From Streptomyces sp. NBC_01463 (lineage in GTDB: Bacteria; Actinomycetota; Actinomycetes; Streptomycetales; Streptomycetaceae), in NCBI GenBank assembly GCA_036227345.1, contig CP109468.1, forward strand, positions 1,116,001 through 1,180,000: a stretch of 64,000 nucleotides of DNA, given 5' to 3'. Below are positions 32,867-41,275 of this stretch, piece by piece (within the stretch, counting starts at the first letter, position 1; the number at the start of each line of letters is the position of its first letter). Made by a program: the position numbers and the translations under genes. The notes below the pieces were generated by a model. The model was given only the letters and a program-made list of their open reading frames with translations. It did no database searches and was not told the origin of the DNA.

Positions 32867-34698
32867 TCCTCGTAGAGCCCGGAGAGCTCGTCGGCGTACT
32901 TGTCCCGGATGACCCGCCGCCGCATCTTCAGCGACGGCGTCAGCTCGCCGCTCGCCGGGCCCCACTCCTCGGCCAGCAGCGCGTACCGCTTGACCTGTTC
33001 GGTGCGGTTGAGCCGGGAGTTGGCGGCGGCGACGGCCCGGTCCACCTCCGCCAGCACCGCTGGGTGCTCCGCGAGCCCGGCCGGTCCCCGGGGCGTCTCG
33101 ACGCCGTTGGCCGAGGCCCAGCCTGGCGCCGCCTCCGCGTCGAGCACCAGCAGGGCGACCAGATAGGAGCGGTGGTCGCCGTGCACCATCGCCTGGCCGA
33201 TCAGCGGGTGCTCCTTGAGCGCGTTCTCCACCAGGGCCGGCGAGACGTTCTTGCCGGTGGAGGTGATGATCATCTCCTTCTTGCGGTCGGTGAGCCAGAG
33301 GTAGCCGTCCACATCCAGCCGCCCGATGTCACCGGTGGCCAGCCAGCCGTCGGCGTCCAGGTCGGACCGCACGGAGCCGTCCTGCTGGAGGTAGCCGGAG
33401 AAGACGGACGTGCCCCGCACGAGGATCTCGCCGTCCTCGGCGATGCGGACCTCCACCGAGTCGACCGGCCGGCCCACCGAGCCGAGCCGGAATCCGGCCC
33501 GCGGGCTGTTGCTGGTGGCCACACCGGTGGTCTCGGTCAGCCCCCAGGCGTCCATGATGACGACGCCGAAGCCGGCCCAGAACCTCACCACGTCGGCCGG
33601 CATCGGCGCCGACGCACTGGCCGCCCAGGTCACCCGGTCGAGTCCGCCGGCGGCCAGCATGGGCAGCAGCACGTCCGCGCGGACCCGGGCGTAACTCTTC
33701 TCCAGCCCTTCGGGCGGCGCCTCGCCCCGCTCGCGGTACCCGACGTGTTCGCGAGCGATGGCGAACGCCTCGTCGATGAGGGCCCGTTGCCCGTCCGGCA
33801 TCAGGGCGAGGAGGCCCCGCACGGTGGCGGACAGCTTCTCCCAGATCCTCGGCACACCGAAGAACTGCGCGGGACGCACCTTGCGCACGACGGCGGCGAC
33901 GCCCGTCGGGTCGGGGCAGAGGTAGACGTGCGAGGCCCGGTGACAGGGCAGGTAGATGCCGAGCATCCGTTCGGCGATGTGGGCGAAGGGCAGGTAGCAG
34001 ATGTGCTCGACGTGCGGGGGCAGCTCCACCACGGCGTCGAGCGCCAGGGCGTTGGACATCACCTGGCGGTGGGTGAGCACGACACCCTTGGGTTCGCCGC
34101 TGGTGCCGGAGGTGTAGACGACGGTCAGCGGGTCATCGGGCCGGGCGGTGTCCAGTTCTCCGCCGGCCCTCTCCGGCACCGGTTCGCCGAGCAGGTCGGT
34201 GTACGGGACGTGGTCCCCCTCCGCGCCCGCCTCGGCCACCACCAGACGCTCCAGCGGGGTGCCGGCGTCCGCGATCAGCGGCTCCCACAGCGCCACCTGG
34301 GCCGCGCCCTCCACCACGGCGAGGCGGGCCCGGCAGTTGCGGGCGATGTGGGTGATCTGTTCGGGGGCGGCGGTGCCGTAGACGCTGACCGGGACCGCAC
34401 CGAGGCGGACCAGCGCGAGGTCGGACAGCCAGTGTTCGGACCGGTTGGACATCATCAGCAGGACCCGGTCGCCGCGGCCCACCCCGAGGGCCCGGAAGCC
34501 GGCGGCCAGGCTCCGGGTGTGCGCATGGACCTCCGCCCAGTTCAGCGTGGTCCAGTCGTCCTCGCCGCCGTCCGCCGGCTTCCAGGAGAGAGCGGGGAGT
34601 CCGGGGTGCTCGCGGGCATTGCGGGCCAGCAGCTGCGGCAGGGTCCGGTCGGCCGGGGCGTCGGGCAGGTCGCCGGTGGTGCGGGGTGCCGGTGTCAT
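32863..34698 (-). CDS. Long-chain-type acyl-CoA ligase (AMP-forming)
   Basis: A 611-residue adenylate-forming enzyme. The P-loop-like motif is YTSGTSGEPKGVVLTH; further family motifs are WGLTETTG (adenine site) and WLATGDIGRLDVDGYLWLTDRKKE (hinge). The size and the bulky N-terminal domain fit long-chain fatty acid or related carboxylic acid CoA ligases. Two TGAGCGnnCGCTAA sites occur between it and the divergent TetR gene, so it is likely induced by the ligand of that TetR. Confidence 0.88.
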   Translation of the reverse strand: MTPAPRTTGDLPDAPADRTLPQLLARNAREHPGLPALSWKPADGGEDDWTTLNWAEVHAHTRSLAAGFRALGVGRGDRVLLMMSNRSEHWLSDLALVRLGAVPVSVYGTAAPEQITHIARNCRARLAVVEGAAQVALWEPLIADAGTPLERLVVAEAGAEGDHVPYTDLLGEPVPERAGGELDTARPDDPLTVVYTSGTSGEPKGVVLTHRQVMSNALALDAVVELPPHVEHICYLPFAHIAERMLGIYLPCHRASHVYLCPDPTGVAAVVRKVRPAQFFGVPRIWEKLSATVRGLLALMPDGQRALIDEAFAIAREHVGYRERGEAPPEGLEKSYARVRADVLLPMLAAGGLDRVTWAASASAPMPADVVRFWAGFGVVIMDAWGLTETTGVATSNSPRAGFRLGSVGRPVDSVEVRIAEDGEILVRGTSVFSGYLQQDGSVRSDLDADGWLATGDIGRLDVDGYLWLTDRKKEMIITSTGKNVSPALVENALKEHPLIGQAMVHGDHRSYLVALLVLDAEAAPGWASANGVETPRGPAGLAEHPAVLAEVDRAVAAANSRLNRTEQVKRYALLAEEWGPASGELTPSLKMRRRVIRDKYADELSGLYED

Positions 34699-34757
34699 CG
34701 GGGCCTCCTTGCGGATCGGAAGGGCGGCGGCCCGGTCCGCTCGACCAGGGCATCTAC

Positions 34758-34771
34758 TGAGCGTTCGCTAA
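34758..34771. promoter_or_regulatory. TetR operator, copy 1
   Basis: TGAGCG-TT-CGCTAA, an inverted repeat with AGCG/CGCT core, 60 bases upstream of the acyl-CoA ligase start. It matches the second copy at 34880 in all but the two central bases. Confidence 0.65.
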
Positions 34772-34879
34772 GAACGTAGAAGTGAGCGGACCGGCGGTCA
34801 ACTACCCGGACGTTCCCAGTTATTGCGGCTTCAATCGAAGAATGGAATCAGACCGGGCAGCACTCGCCCCTGGCTCTCC

Positions 34880-34893
34880 TGAGCGAACGCTAA
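34880..34893. promoter_or_regulatory. TetR operator, copy 2
   Basis: TGAGCG-AA-CGCTAA, 75 bases upstream of the TetR start. The two sites are 122 bases apart in the divergent promoter region, one near each gene. Confidence 0.65.
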
Positions 34894-34967
34894 GTTCTGA
34901 AACGGAGGCGCTCACGGGGCCGCGGCCGTACGATGTGGCCGGTCGCCGCCCGTTCCGAGGAGAGCCG

Positions 34968-35636
34968 TTGAGCACCGACCCGAGCCCGACCACCACACCT
35001 CCGGCGGAGCACTGGCGCTCCTACGGCCCGCTCGGCCTGCACCCGATCCTGGTGCACGCCATGGAGGCCTTCAACGAGCACGGGTACCACGGCACTTCGG
35101 TCCGGGACATAGCCGGCCGGGTCGGCGTCACCGTGCCCGCGCTGTACTACCACTACGCGAACAAGCAGGCGCTGCTGGCCACGCTGCTCGAAACCTCCAT
35201 CAAGGACGTCCTGGACCGCTGCCGGGCCGCGGCGGCGGAGGCCGGGACCGATCCGCTGGCGCGGTTCCGCGGCATGGTCGAGTCGATCGTGCTCTACATG
35301 GCCCATCGTCAGCAACTGGCCTTTCTGGACACCGAGATCCGCAGCCTGGAGCCGCAGAACCGGGCCCGCTATGTCGCCCTGCGCGACTACCTCGAACACA
35401 TGCTGCTGGACACGGTCGAAGCGGGCCGCGCCCAGGGCGTGTTCACCACACCGATCCCGGCCGACGCGGTGCGTTCGGTGCTCGTCATGTGCCAGGGCGT
35501 CGCCAACTGGTTCCGTGCGGACGGCCCGCTCACCGCGGAGGAGGTCGCCGAACGCCACGTACTGCTGAGCCTTGGCACCGTGGGCCACCCCGGCGCGGTC
35601 ACCGGCGGCCTCGCGTTCCCGTTCGCCCGGGACTGA
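34968..35636 (+). CDS. TetR family regulator of acyl-CoA ligase
   Basis: The start is TTG 34968, chosen because AGGAGA stands five bases before it; the frame is open far upstream but contains both the operator and non-coding sequence. The 222-residue product has TetR_N (ILVHAMEAFNEHGYHGTSVRDIAGRVGV, split helices, then VPALYYHYANKQALL) and a C-terminal ligand domain (MVESIVLYMAHRQQLAFL). This arrangement resembles regulators of fatty-acid catabolism. It probably binds the two TGAGCGnnCGCTAA sites. Confidence 0.83.
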   Translation: MSTDPSPTTTPPAEHWRSYGPLGLHPILVHAMEAFNEHGYHGTSVRDIAGRVGVTVPALYYHYANKQALLATLLETSIKDVLDRCRAAAAEAGTDPLARFRGMVESIVLYMAHRQQLAFLDTEIRSLEPQNRARYVALRDYLEHMLLDTVEAGRAQGVFTTPIPADAVRSVLVMCQGVANWFRADGPLTAEEVAERHVLLSLGTVGHPGAVTGGLAFPFARD

Positions 35637-35723
35637 ACCGGCCGGGCCGACCGTCCACGGCGCGTCCCCACCGGGCCGGTCAGCCGCTCCGGCCCGCTGA
35701 CCGCGTGTGATTGACTCATCCGC

Positions 35724-36920
35724 ATGGCTCCCGCCTCCCGATCCGGCCGTTCGGCCGCACCCGCCGGCCGGACCGCGGCCACGCGGCCCCGCAACCGCAG
35801 GCAGCTCATCGTCGAGGCGGCCGGGCGGGTGTTCAGCGAGCGCGGCTACCACCCGGCGTCGATGGAGGAGGTCGCCGCCGGTGTGGGGATCACCGCGGCG
35901 GCGCTGTACCGGCACTTCCCGAACAAGTACGCCCTGTTCGCCGAGTGCGCGGACGTCATGGTGGACGGACTGGCCACGGCGCTCGACGAGCTGCCGGCCG
36001 GGGCGTCCCTGAGCGATGTGCTCACCGCCATCACCCGCATCACCATCGCGCACCGCGCGTCGGGCGGCGTGTACCGGTGGGAGGCCCGCTACCTCAGCCA
36101 CGAGGACCGGCGGCGCCTCGCGGCCAAGTTCGGCCGCCTCGTCGAACGGGTCGACGCGGCGGTGCAGCGCGAACACCCGCTGCCCGACAAGCGCCTGCGG
36201 GCGGTGGCGGCACTCGGTGCGATCGCCTCCATCACGATGCATCACACCTCCATCGCCCAACGCCGCGCCGAGGAGCTGCTGCTGGTGTCCGCGCTGCGCG
36301 TGACCGCGCGTGACCCCGCGGCGGGACGGCCGGGCTCACGCCCCCTCGAACTTCCGGCCCCGCCCGTGCCGCGGACACGACGCTCCGAGATCCTCGCGGC
36401 GGCCATCCCGCTGTTCGCCCGGGACGGCTTCGCCGGCGTCACCAACGGACAGATCGCGCAGGCGGTCGGCCTGACCACGTCCGCGCTCTACCGCCACTAC
36501 CCCGGCAAGATCGACATCCTGTCGGCGGCGTGCCTCCAGGCGGCGGGGCTGCTGGCCCAGGGGGTGGAGAGGAGCCTGCACGAGGTGGCCGGTCCGCACG
36601 ACGCCGTCGTCGCGCTGGCGGCGACGTACGTGGCGTACAGCTTCGGGCACACCGAGCTGAACAGCGTGGCCGAAGCCGAGCTCACCGGCCTGCCGGCCCA
36701 GCTGCGGCAGCCCCTGCTCCTCGCGCAGCGGGAGCACATCGCCGTCTGGGAGCACCAGCTGCGGCTGGTCCGCCCGGAGCTGGACCCGCGCCAGGCCCGG
36801 GTGCTGGTGCACGCCGGCTTCGGCGTGACGGTCGAGGCGGGACGGAGACTGCGGTGGCAGGACAGCCCGGAGCACCGTGCGGCCGTGACCGCGCTGGTCG
36901 TGGCCGCTCTGGGGCTCTGA
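35724..36920 (+). CDS. Tandem TetR-TetR fusion regulator
   Basis: A 398-residue protein made of two complete TetR modules. The first DNA-binding domain is at about residues 28-72 (EAAGRVFSERGYHPASMEEVAAG, then ITAAALYRHFPNKYAL). The second is at about residues 218-265 (ILAAAIPLFARDGFAGVTNGQ, then LTTSALYRHYPGKIDIL). Each is followed by a helical ligand-type domain; a Pro/Arg-rich linker joins them. Double TetR proteins occur in actinobacteria but are much rarer than single ones. It converges with the Lcp gene and may regulate it; TetR-type LcpR regulators are known beside lcp genes. Confidence 0.85.
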   Translation: MAPASRSGRSAAPAGRTAATRPRNRRQLIVEAAGRVFSERGYHPASMEEVAAGVGITAAALYRHFPNKYALFAECADVMVDGLATALDELPAGASLSDVLTAITRITIAHRASGGVYRWEARYLSHEDRRRLAAKFGRLVERVDAAVQREHPLPDKRLRAVAALGAIASITMHHTSIAQRRAEELLLVSALRVTARDPAAGRPGSRPLELPAPPVPRTRRSEILAAAIPLFARDGFAGVTNGQIAQAVGLTTSALYRHYPGKIDILSAACLQAAGLLAQGVERSLHEVAGPHDAVVALAATYVAYSFGHTELNSVAEAELTGLPAQLRQPLLLAQREHIAVWEHQLRLVRPELDPRQARVLVHAGFGVTVEAGRRLRWQDSPEHRAAVTALVVAALGL

Positions 36921-36972
36921 GCAGCGGTCCGTCGCGGGCAGGCAGCAGGCGGGGCCGCACACCGGCGGCGGC

Positions 36973-38172
36973 TCAGCCCGCCCTGTTCCCGGTGGGGATG
37001 GTGATGGGCGTGGTGGTCCCGGAGGAACCCCCGTTGAGGAACAGCATGCCCAGGGCGCGCACCATCTGGTCGATCGCGTAGAAGGCGCCGGGCATGACGG
37101 GCGACAGCCCCTCACGGAACAGGATGTACGCGGGCCACGCGGTGCGGACCAGCGCGGCGGACACGTAGTCGCGCTTGAGGCCCAGCCAGTCGCCGACCTC
37201 GTCGCTGAGGACGTAGCGGACGAATTCGTTCAGGAAGCCGCGGGTGACGCCGAGGTCGATCTGCGCGGTCAGACCGAGCAGTTCCCCGGCGAGTGCGATG
37301 CCCTCGGTCGAGGGGGTGAGGATCGGGGTGAGTACCTGCGCGGACTGTTTCTCGGCGGCGGCCCAGGTCTGCGGAATGTGCTCGTCCGGCACACCGAGCA
37401 GATGGAGGGCGACCTGCCACGAGTGCAGGAACGCCTCCTGGTCCGCGGCCGGGAACGGGACCTTCCAGTCGAGCAGCCGCCTGCGGACATAGGTGCCCAG
37501 GCTGTGGAAGGTGACCAGGATGTCGGCGGCACTGATCGGGACGGTCTCGTCGGCGACCGCCCGCCAGTGCGGCGACTGCGGCAGCAGATGGCGCACGGCG
37601 GCGTGCACCACGCGCGTCTTGTTCGCGGTGACGACGAACTGCCCGGCCGGCTCGAAGGCCCCCAGCTGGGACAGGTCGTAGCCGAACGTGAACGTCTTGG
37701 CCGCGCGGTCCTGCATGTGGGCACCGCCCGCGGACCAGTAGACGCTCTTGGCCTCGCGGGGGATCACGGTGCTCATGATTCCGCTGCCGAGGCCGTACAG
37801 CATGAAGAGGTACAGGTCCCTGCGGCGGTTGAAGTCGGCGGCGCGGGCCAGCTTGACGGGGTCCGCCCAGGCGGGCAGCCGGTTGACCTGCGTCAGATAC
37901 GCGGCGAACTCGGCCGGCAGCCCGCCGGGCAGCGGGTCGTCATTGTTCACCCAGGACGCCCATGCGGTGTTGATCGCGGGCACGTGTCCGCCGTCGAGCA
38001 TCGACACCATCAGCGGGTCCGCCACGTCGTCCCAGATCCACGCCGGACCGGTCCCCGCGTCGGCCCCGGCCACCGAGCCGGGCGACGCCCACGCCTGGGC
38101 GGGCTGCGCCACGCCCACGAGACCGAGCGCGACACCGAGCGACAACATCCTGCGCCTGCTGAGATTCTCCAT
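36973..38172 (-). CDS. lcp: Latex clearing protein (rubber oxygenase, Lcp; DUF2236)
   Basis: A 399-residue secreted b-type heme oxygenase that cleaves cis-1,4-polyisoprene into oligoisoprenoids with aldehyde and ketone ends. The Tat signal is SRRRMLSLG (residues 5-13) with a VAQPAQAWA cleavage region. Every functional residue I recall for the Streptomyces K30 enzyme is present at a constant offset of eight: Glu148 is Glu140 here, Arg164/Lys167/Thr168 are Arg156/Lys159/Thr160 (RAAKT), and the heme ligand His198 is His190 (TRVVHAAVRH). It therefore looks fully active. The aldehyde dehydrogenase, ligase and acyl-CoA dehydrogenase upstream could use its products. Confidence 0.9.
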   Translation of the reverse strand: MENLSRRRMLSLGVALGLVGVAQPAQAWASPGSVAGADAGTGPAWIWDDVADPLMVSMLDGGHVPAINTAWASWVNNDDPLPGGLPAEFAAYLTQVNRLPAWADPVKLARAADFNRRRDLYLFMLYGLGSGIMSTVIPREAKSVYWSAGGAHMQDRAAKTFTFGYDLSQLGAFEPAGQFVVTANKTRVVHAAVRHLLPQSPHWRAVADETVPISAADILVTFHSLGTYVRRRLLDWKVPFPAADQEAFLHSWQVALHLLGVPDEHIPQTWAAAEKQSAQVLTPILTPSTEGIALAGELLGLTAQIDLGVTRGFLNEFVRYVLSDEVGDWLGLKRDYVSAALVRTAWPAYILFREGLSPVMPGAFYAIDQMVRALGMLFLNGGSSGTTTPITIPTGNRAG

Positions 38173-38258
38173 TGACTTACCTTCTTCCCTGAAGGGCCAA
38201 ATGGTCTTATGTGCCTTCGCAGAAAAGCCAGTTACGCGGCCAACACGAGATGATCAAG

Positions 38259-38274
38259 ATCACACAGATGTGAT
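38259..38274. promoter_or_regulatory. 16-base palindrome upstream of lcp
   Basis: ATCACA-CAGA-TGTGAT, a perfect inverted repeat in an A/T-rich stretch, 87 bases before the lcp start and between lcp and the divergent gene at 38404. Orientation differs from the classical CRP site (TGTGA-N6-TCACA). Candidate operator for a regulator of lcp. Confidence 0.5.
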
Positions 38275-38403
38275 TTCTCATTAACATAGCGAGACGCGTC
38301 GCCGTCGGCAATGGTGAGGACACGGGGTGGGAGAATGCGGGGCCCGGCCGAAGCACGCGACAGTTCGGAGCCGGACTCCGGCACCGACGAAGTGGGGGTG
38401 GTC

Positions 38404-39240
38404 ATGGTGTTGGCCATGTGTCCGCTGTGCAGCGACGACGAGGACATCGAGGCGGTCCGCCAACTCGACGGCGGAGGCCGGCTCGTGAGGCACCGGTGCG
38501 GCTACGAATGGGAGCACAAGGAGCCCGTGATCCCTGCGAGGAACACACTCCGCCCCTTCGGTGAGCTCAACTCCCTTTTCCCGAAAGCCGGGGAGGCCGG
38601 TCCCGAGCAGGTGAAGCGCGTGGCCCGGCTGAAGGAGCGCTACCTCGCCGTCCGGCCGGACCTCGACCCCCAAGTGGCGGACTACTGGGCGAAGTACCAG
38701 CGGATCTTCTCCCCGGGCGGACTGTGGACGTGCGACCCCCGAGCCCTCAAGGACTTCGCCAACTCCGAGATCGGAGCCCGCCCCGGCAATCAGGCCACCT
38801 TCAACTCCGCGTGGAACGACATGGGCGACGCGGCAGCCGCGGAGGCGACCCGCAAGACGATCGAGTACCTCCTGCACGGGCCCGACGACGTGCCGCTCGA
38901 AGACCGGCTCGAGCATCTCCTGTCCGGCACCGAGCCGTTCGCCATGACCGGATTCAAGGAGGCCCTCCTCACCAAGGTGCTCTGCGTGACGTATCCCGAC
39001 CGCTTCCTGACGATCCTGAAGTACACGACCGAGGCCGGCGGCAAGCGGGAGATCGCGCGGATGGTCTACGGGCTGGAGCTGCCGAAGCCCGAGTCGGCGA
39101 ACTGGACGCTCGGCCGGCTCATCCTGTGGAGCAACGACCTCCTGCTCACCCTCGCCGGCGAGGGCTTCGCCAACCGGCAGCACACCGCCGCGTTCCTGTG
39201 GTGGGCCAAGGACCAGGCCGGAGGGCGAGGGACGCCGTAG
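38404..39240 (+). CDS. Zinc-ribbon protein of unknown function
   Basis: Start chosen at ATG 38404, behind GGGGGTGG; ATG 38335 behind GGGAG is also possible. The 278-residue product opens with a probable zinc ribbon (CPLC near residue 6, then RCGYEWEH). The rest is helical, with FKEALLTKVLCVTYPDRFLTI, a motif that loosely resembles the N-terminal specificity domains of McrB-type restriction enzymes. No catalytic motif is seen. It ends near tRNA-Pro, on the side of the tRNA 3' end, a place where acquired genes often sit. Family not recognised. Confidence 0.65.
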   Translation: MVLAMCPLCSDDEDIEAVRQLDGGGRLVRHRCGYEWEHKEPVIPARNTLRPFGELNSLFPKAGEAGPEQVKRVARLKERYLAVRPDLDPQVADYWAKYQRIFSPGGLWTCDPRALKDFANSEIGARPGNQATFNSAWNDMGDAAAAEATRKTIEYLLHGPDDVPLEDRLEHLLSGTEPFAMTGFKEALLTKVLCVTYPDRFLTILKYTTEAGGKREIARMVYGLELPKPESANWTLGRLILWSNDLLLTLAGEGFANRQHTAAFLWWAKDQAGGRGTP

Positions 39241-39306
39241 ACCGGCCGGCCGTCGGGGGCCGGGGGCCCGGCGGGCAGGGGTCCGCCCCCGACCGGCCCC
39301 GGAAAC

Positions 39307-39349
39307 GATCAAGAGCCGGTTTCGGATTTCTCCGAAACCGGCCCTGATC
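39307..39349. terminator. Hairpin between the zinc-ribbon gene and tRNA-Pro
   Basis: A perfect 12-base-pair stem (39315-39326 with 39331-39342, loop TTTC) is flanked by GATCA (39307-39311) and TGATC (39345-39349). It can end both the tRNA transcript and the convergent zinc-ribbon gene. Confidence 0.75.
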
Positions 39350-39364
39350 TGCGACTGTCTCCAG

Positions 39365-39438
<74 letters not shown>

Positions 39439-39534
39439 ATACCCGCCTGACCTGGGGTTTCCCCCTGGCCGAACGCGCATGAGAACAATACCGCACTTCA
39501 AAGGGTGGTCACGAACACCTTTCCGTCCTTGACC

Positions 39535-39548
39535 TCAAGCGCACTTGA
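39535..39548. promoter_or_regulatory. TCAAG-N4-CTTGA palindrome before the transketolase pair
   Basis: TCAAG-CGCA-CTTGA lies 19 bases upstream of the first transketolase gene, with a further TTGA on each side. It overlaps the likely core promoter and may be an operator. Confidence 0.35.
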
Positions 39549-39566
39549 TGTTGAACGCTGGGCGAC

Positions 39567-40268
39567 ATGACGAACACGACCGCCGCACCGGCGCACACGT
39601 ACCGCGATCTCCCCCGGCTGATGAGCCTGATGACCGGCGACGAGAAGCACGGCCCCGCCGCCACCTCGACGCTGGACGCCCTGTGGGTGCTGTACGACCG
39701 GGTCCTGCGGGTGACACCGGAGACCGTCGACGCGCCGGACCGCGACCGCTTCCTGCTGTCGAAGGGGCACGGGCCGATGGCGTACTACGCGGTCCTCGCC
39801 GCGCACGGCTTCCTCGACGAGGGGCTGCTGGCGGGCTTCGGCTCGTACGGTTCGCCGCTCGGGCACCATCCCGACCGGCTGCTGGTGCCCGGGGCCGAGA
39901 TCGGAAGCGGGTCCCTGGGGCACGGGCTGCCGCTGGCCGTGGGCAGCGTGCTGGGGCTGCGGGCCCAGGGGCTGACCGGGCCGCGGGTGTGGGTGCTGAC
40001 CGGCGACGCCGAACTGGACGAGGGCAGCAACCACGAGGCGATCGCCTACGCCGGTCCGGCCGGGCTGGAGCAGCTGCACACCGTGGTGATCGACAACGCC
40101 TCGGCGACGTACGGCCGCCCCGGCGGGATCGCCGACCGGTTCGCCACCGCGGGCTGGTCGGTCGAGGACGTGGACGGGCGGGATCACGAGGCCCTGTACG
40201 CCGCCTTCACCGCACCCCACCCCGGGCGGCCCCGGGCCGTCGTCGCCCGGGTCGCTCCCAAGCGCTGA
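39567..40268 (+). CDS. Transketolase N-terminal subunit (split form)
   Basis: The 233-residue product corresponds to the first, thiamine-diphosphate-binding domain of transketolase: LSKGHGPMAYYAVLAAHGF, GSGSLGHGLPLAVG and the GDAELDEGSNHEA cofactor motif ending in VIDN. It lacks the pyrimidine and C-terminal domains, which are encoded by the next gene. Together they would move two-carbon ketol units between sugar phosphates, or act as a specialised synthase for a pathway that is not visible here. Confidence 0.87.
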   Translation: MTNTTAAPAHTYRDLPRLMSLMTGDEKHGPAATSTLDALWVLYDRVLRVTPETVDAPDRDRFLLSKGHGPMAYYAVLAAHGFLDEGLLAGFGSYGSPLGHHPDRLLVPGAEIGSGSLGHGLPLAVGSVLGLRAQGLTGPRVWVLTGDAELDEGSNHEAIAYAGPAGLEQLHTVVIDNASATYGRPGGIADRFATAGWSVEDVDGRDHEALYAAFTAPHPGRPRAVVARVAPKR

Positions 40269-40332
40269 ACCGGGCGCCATGAAGAACCCACCGCCGAAGC
40301 CGGCACCCCGAAAGCAGAAGAGGAAGAGCTCC

Positions 40333-41241
40333 ATGGACACGATGCGTGACCGTTTCATCGCCACCACCACACGGCTGCTCGACGAGGACCCGCGCCTGGC
40401 GCTCGTCCTGGCGGAGATCAGCCGCGACGGATTCGGCCGGGCCGAGCGGGACCACCTCGACCGGGTCGTCAACGTCGGCATCCGCGAACAGCTGCTCGTC
40501 GGGGCCGGGGCCGGGATGGCACTGACCGGGATGCGGCCGATCGTGCACACCTTCGCGAGTTTCCTGGTGGAGCGGCCCTTCGAGCAGGTGAAGCTGGACT
40601 TCGGCCACCAGGGGGTCGGCGGGGTGCTGGTGAGCGCCGGGGCCTCGTACGACTGGCCGGCCGGCGGATTCACCCATATGGCGCCCGGGGACGTCGCCCT
40701 CATGGACACCCTCGACGGCTGGACCGTGCACGTTCCGGGCCACCCGGACGAGGCGGAGGCGCTGCTGCGGGAGGCCGCCGCAGGGGACGGGCGGGTGTAC
40801 GTACGCCTGTCGCTGCAGTCCAACGACCGGGCGCGCCCGGTCGGCGGGACGGGCGGGTTCGGCACCGTGCGCGAGGGCACGGACGCGGGCGGGGTGGTGA
40901 TCGCCGTCGGGCCGATGCTCGACAACGTCCTCGCCGCGACGGAGGGACTCGACGTGACCGTGTTGTACGCGACCACCGTGCGGCCGTTCGACGGCGACGG
41001 GCTGCGCCGGGCGGTCGGCGACCGGGCCACCGCCGATGTCGTGCTCGTCGAGCCGTATCTGGCGGGCACCTCGACGGGCGCCGCCAATGACGCGCTGGCC
41101 GCCCTCCCCCACCGGGTCCTGGGACTCGGCGTGGCCCGCGAGGAGCTGCGGCGGTACGGGCAGATGGACGAGCACCTCGCGGCGCACGGCCTGGACCCGC
41201 ACGGCCTGCGGCAGCGTATCGGCGGATTCCTCGGCGCCTGA
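40333..41241 (+). CDS. Transketolase C-terminal subunit (split form)
   Basis: Start chosen at ATG 40333 (MDTMRDRF), behind GAGGAAGAG; the ATG at 40279 would add a Lys/Pro-rich stretch without a good ribosome-binding site. The 302-residue product has the pyrimidine-binding domain with the cofactor-activating Glu in VNVGIREQLLVGAGAGMA and HTFASFLVERPFEQVK, then the C-terminal domain (VLYATTVRPFDGDGL). It lies 64 bases after its partner and is co-transcribed. Confidence 0.87.
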   Translation: MDTMRDRFIATTTRLLDEDPRLALVLAEISRDGFGRAERDHLDRVVNVGIREQLLVGAGAGMALTGMRPIVHTFASFLVERPFEQVKLDFGHQGVGGVLVSAGASYDWPAGGFTHMAPGDVALMDTLDGWTVHVPGHPDEAEALLREAAAGDGRVYVRLSLQSNDRARPVGGTGGFGTVREGTDAGGVVIAVGPMLDNVLAATEGLDVTVLYATTVRPFDGDGLRRAVGDRATADVVLVEPYLAGTSTGAANDALAALPHRVLGLGVAREELRRYGQMDEHLAAHGLDPHGLRQRIGGFLGA

Positions 41242-41275
41242 GCCGGGTGCTCGCGGGCCGTGCCCCGGTGCGCGG

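Noticed and set aside
36973..38172. Generic DUF2236/MpaB oxygenase without specific function
   Set aside because: Glu140, Arg156, Lys159, Thr160 and His190 all match key Lcp residues at one constant offset, which supports a true rubber oxygenase.
38223..38300. A classical CRP (TGTGA-N6-TCACA) site before lcp
   Set aside because: The palindrome found has the opposite half-site order (TCACA then TGTGA) and a four-base spacer, so it is recorded as an unassigned operator.
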